From assembly GCA_022599995.1 (NCBI GenBank), contig JAHZLG010000028.1, positions 1 to 6,031 on the forward strand: a stretch of DNA of 6,031 nucleotides, in the 5' to 3' direction. The notes under the pieces are model-generated. The model made no database searches. It had not been told where the DNA came from and was given only the letters and a program-made list of their open reading frames with translations. The stretch comes from Alphaproteobacteria bacterium. GTDB lineage: Bacteria; Pseudomonadota; Alphaproteobacteria; CBDBCS01; JAHZLG01. Below are positions 5,296 to 6,031 of the stretch, piece after piece (within the stretch, counting starts at the first letter, position 1; the number at the start of each line of letters is the position of its first letter). The position numbers were made by a program, and so were the translations under genes.

Positions 5296-6031
5296 GCCCG
5301 GATGCGGGCCAATTTTCGCTCCCGTGCCCACATGACCAACCCGCTGACCGAAATGATCATTGCCCCCATGATCACATAACGATCCAAGCTGACCTGAAAG
5401 ACGACCAGGTCATAGAAGGTAAACATCAGCATCTCTAGGTAGATAAACGGGGCTATTATCGATGCCGAGCAGTGGCGCGCAGCAAGAATTAACAGCCCGT
5501 GCCCAAAAGAGCTGACGAGTCCGGGGCCGAGAAACAACACCCACGTGAAGAGATCGGGTGGGGTTTGCCAATGCTCTATCACCCAAGGCAGCAGAAACAC
5601 CGAGCCGAAAAGGGTCATATAGAAAAAGGAAGGCAAAAAGGAATCGCCAGCAATCGCCACTTTGCGCGTAAGAATGGAGAACAACCCAAAGCCCAACGGA
5701 GACAAGATGGCGGGCAACACCAGCCACGAGAGGGTCTCGCCGCCGAACGGGCGGATGATGAACAGAACACCCGAGAAACCAATGCAAATGGCTGTCCACC
5801 GTCGCCAGCCAATCTTTTCGCCAAGCAGTGGGATTGCCAGAACGGCAACCCAGAATGGTGATGTGTAGAACATGGCGCCAAAGAAACTCAGGGAAAAATG
5901 CTTCACGACAAGAACGTTCAGCAACATCACTACCATCATGAGGGCACCGCGAAGCAGCTGAAGCTTCACGTGATTTGAGTGCCACGGCATCGGCCGGGGC
6001 GTTGCTTTTTTCCGAGTGGATTTTGCCAAAA
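5280..6031 (-). CDS. EamA/DMT-family membrane transporter (N-terminus outside window)
   Basis: This is a drug/metabolite-transporter-superfamily permease of the inner membrane; the substrate cannot be predicted. About 250 residues are visible, with eight hydrophobic segments at roughly 23-42, 48-68, 75-92, 101-121, 133-151, 161-182, 187-211 and 217-235, counting from the codon at 6029. The family normally has ten, as two five-helix EamA repeats, so helices 1-2 lie outside the window. Family-like stretches include LRGALM at helix 3, YTSPFWVAVLAIPLLGEKIGWRRW (family pattern Pl.v.ll....lgE) at 55-78, and the second-repeat match from APFIYLEML to MGAMIISVSGLVMW. The TTG at 6029 is probably not the true start because the coding text begins mid-domain, in the basic loop before helix 3. 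The usual GE after helix 9 is replaced by SLD (214-216). The stop codon is embedded in the last 16-bp repeat unit, so the C-terminal LRTP comes from repeat DNA. It converges on cobJ and shows no functional link to it. Confidence 0.88.
   Translation of the reverse strand, partial: LAKSTRKKATPRPMPWHSNHVKLQLLRGALMMVVMLLNVLVVKHFSLSFFGAMFYTSPFWVAVLAIPLLGEKIGWRRWTAICIGFSGVLFIIRPFGGETLSWLVLPAILSPLGFGLFSILTRKVAIAGDSFLPSFFYMTLFGSVFLLPWVIEHWQTPPDLFTWVLFLGPGLVSSFGHGLLILAARHCSASIIAPFIYLEMLMFTFYDLVVFQVSLDRYVIMGAMIISVSGLVMWARERKLARIRALRTP

Noticed and set aside
6027..6029. TTG at 6029 as the true start of the transporter
   Set aside because: The text starting there lacks the first two of ten membrane helices, so the coding region must continue beyond the window.

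Overview
The window reads as chromosomal DNA of a moderately GC-rich bacterium, most likely an alphaproteobacterium. That placement is an inference from the gene content (an unfused cbiG-cobJ pair, a RecG, a DMT-family permease) and was not tested by any search. I find four protein-coding genes, no RNA gene and no transposase. Two genes run off the window edges.

Layout: (1) 1-2149, minus strand: recG, the branch-migrating DNA helicase, complete except for its last residues. It is one uninterrupted frame of 716 visible codons and the largest gene here. (2) 2150-2661: a 512-bp gap between the divergent recG and cbiG. It holds three unrelated tandem repeats (11-bp, 18-bp and 8-bp units), a set of overlapping inverted repeats and a possible recG promoter. 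(3) 2662-4287, plus strand: cbiG, expanded to 541 codons by two in-frame repeat tracts. (4) 4321-5142, plus strand: cobJ. (5) 5143-5279: a convergent gap made largely of tandem repeats with 9-bp and 16-bp units. (6) 5280-6031, minus strand: an EamA/DMT-type membrane transporter lacking its N-terminus, whose stop codon lies inside the last 16-bp repeat unit.

cbiG and cobJ form a small two-gene unit for corrin-ring assembly. CobJ performs C17 methylation with ring contraction, and CbiG opens the resulting lactone to extrude the two-carbon fragment. The flanking genes point away from them or towards them and appear unrelated.

The most unusual property is the density of short tandem repeats: seven arrays with units of 8, 9, 9, 11, 16, 18 and 21 bp in 6 kb. 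They sit in both intergenic gaps and inside a conserved biosynthetic enzyme. recG additionally carries a Gly/Ser/Asn-rich insert. Two of the arrays, one coding for Gln-Gln-Pro in cbiG and one just after cobJ, are built on nearly the same 9-mer in opposite orientation. I see no defence system, CRISPR array or mobile element.
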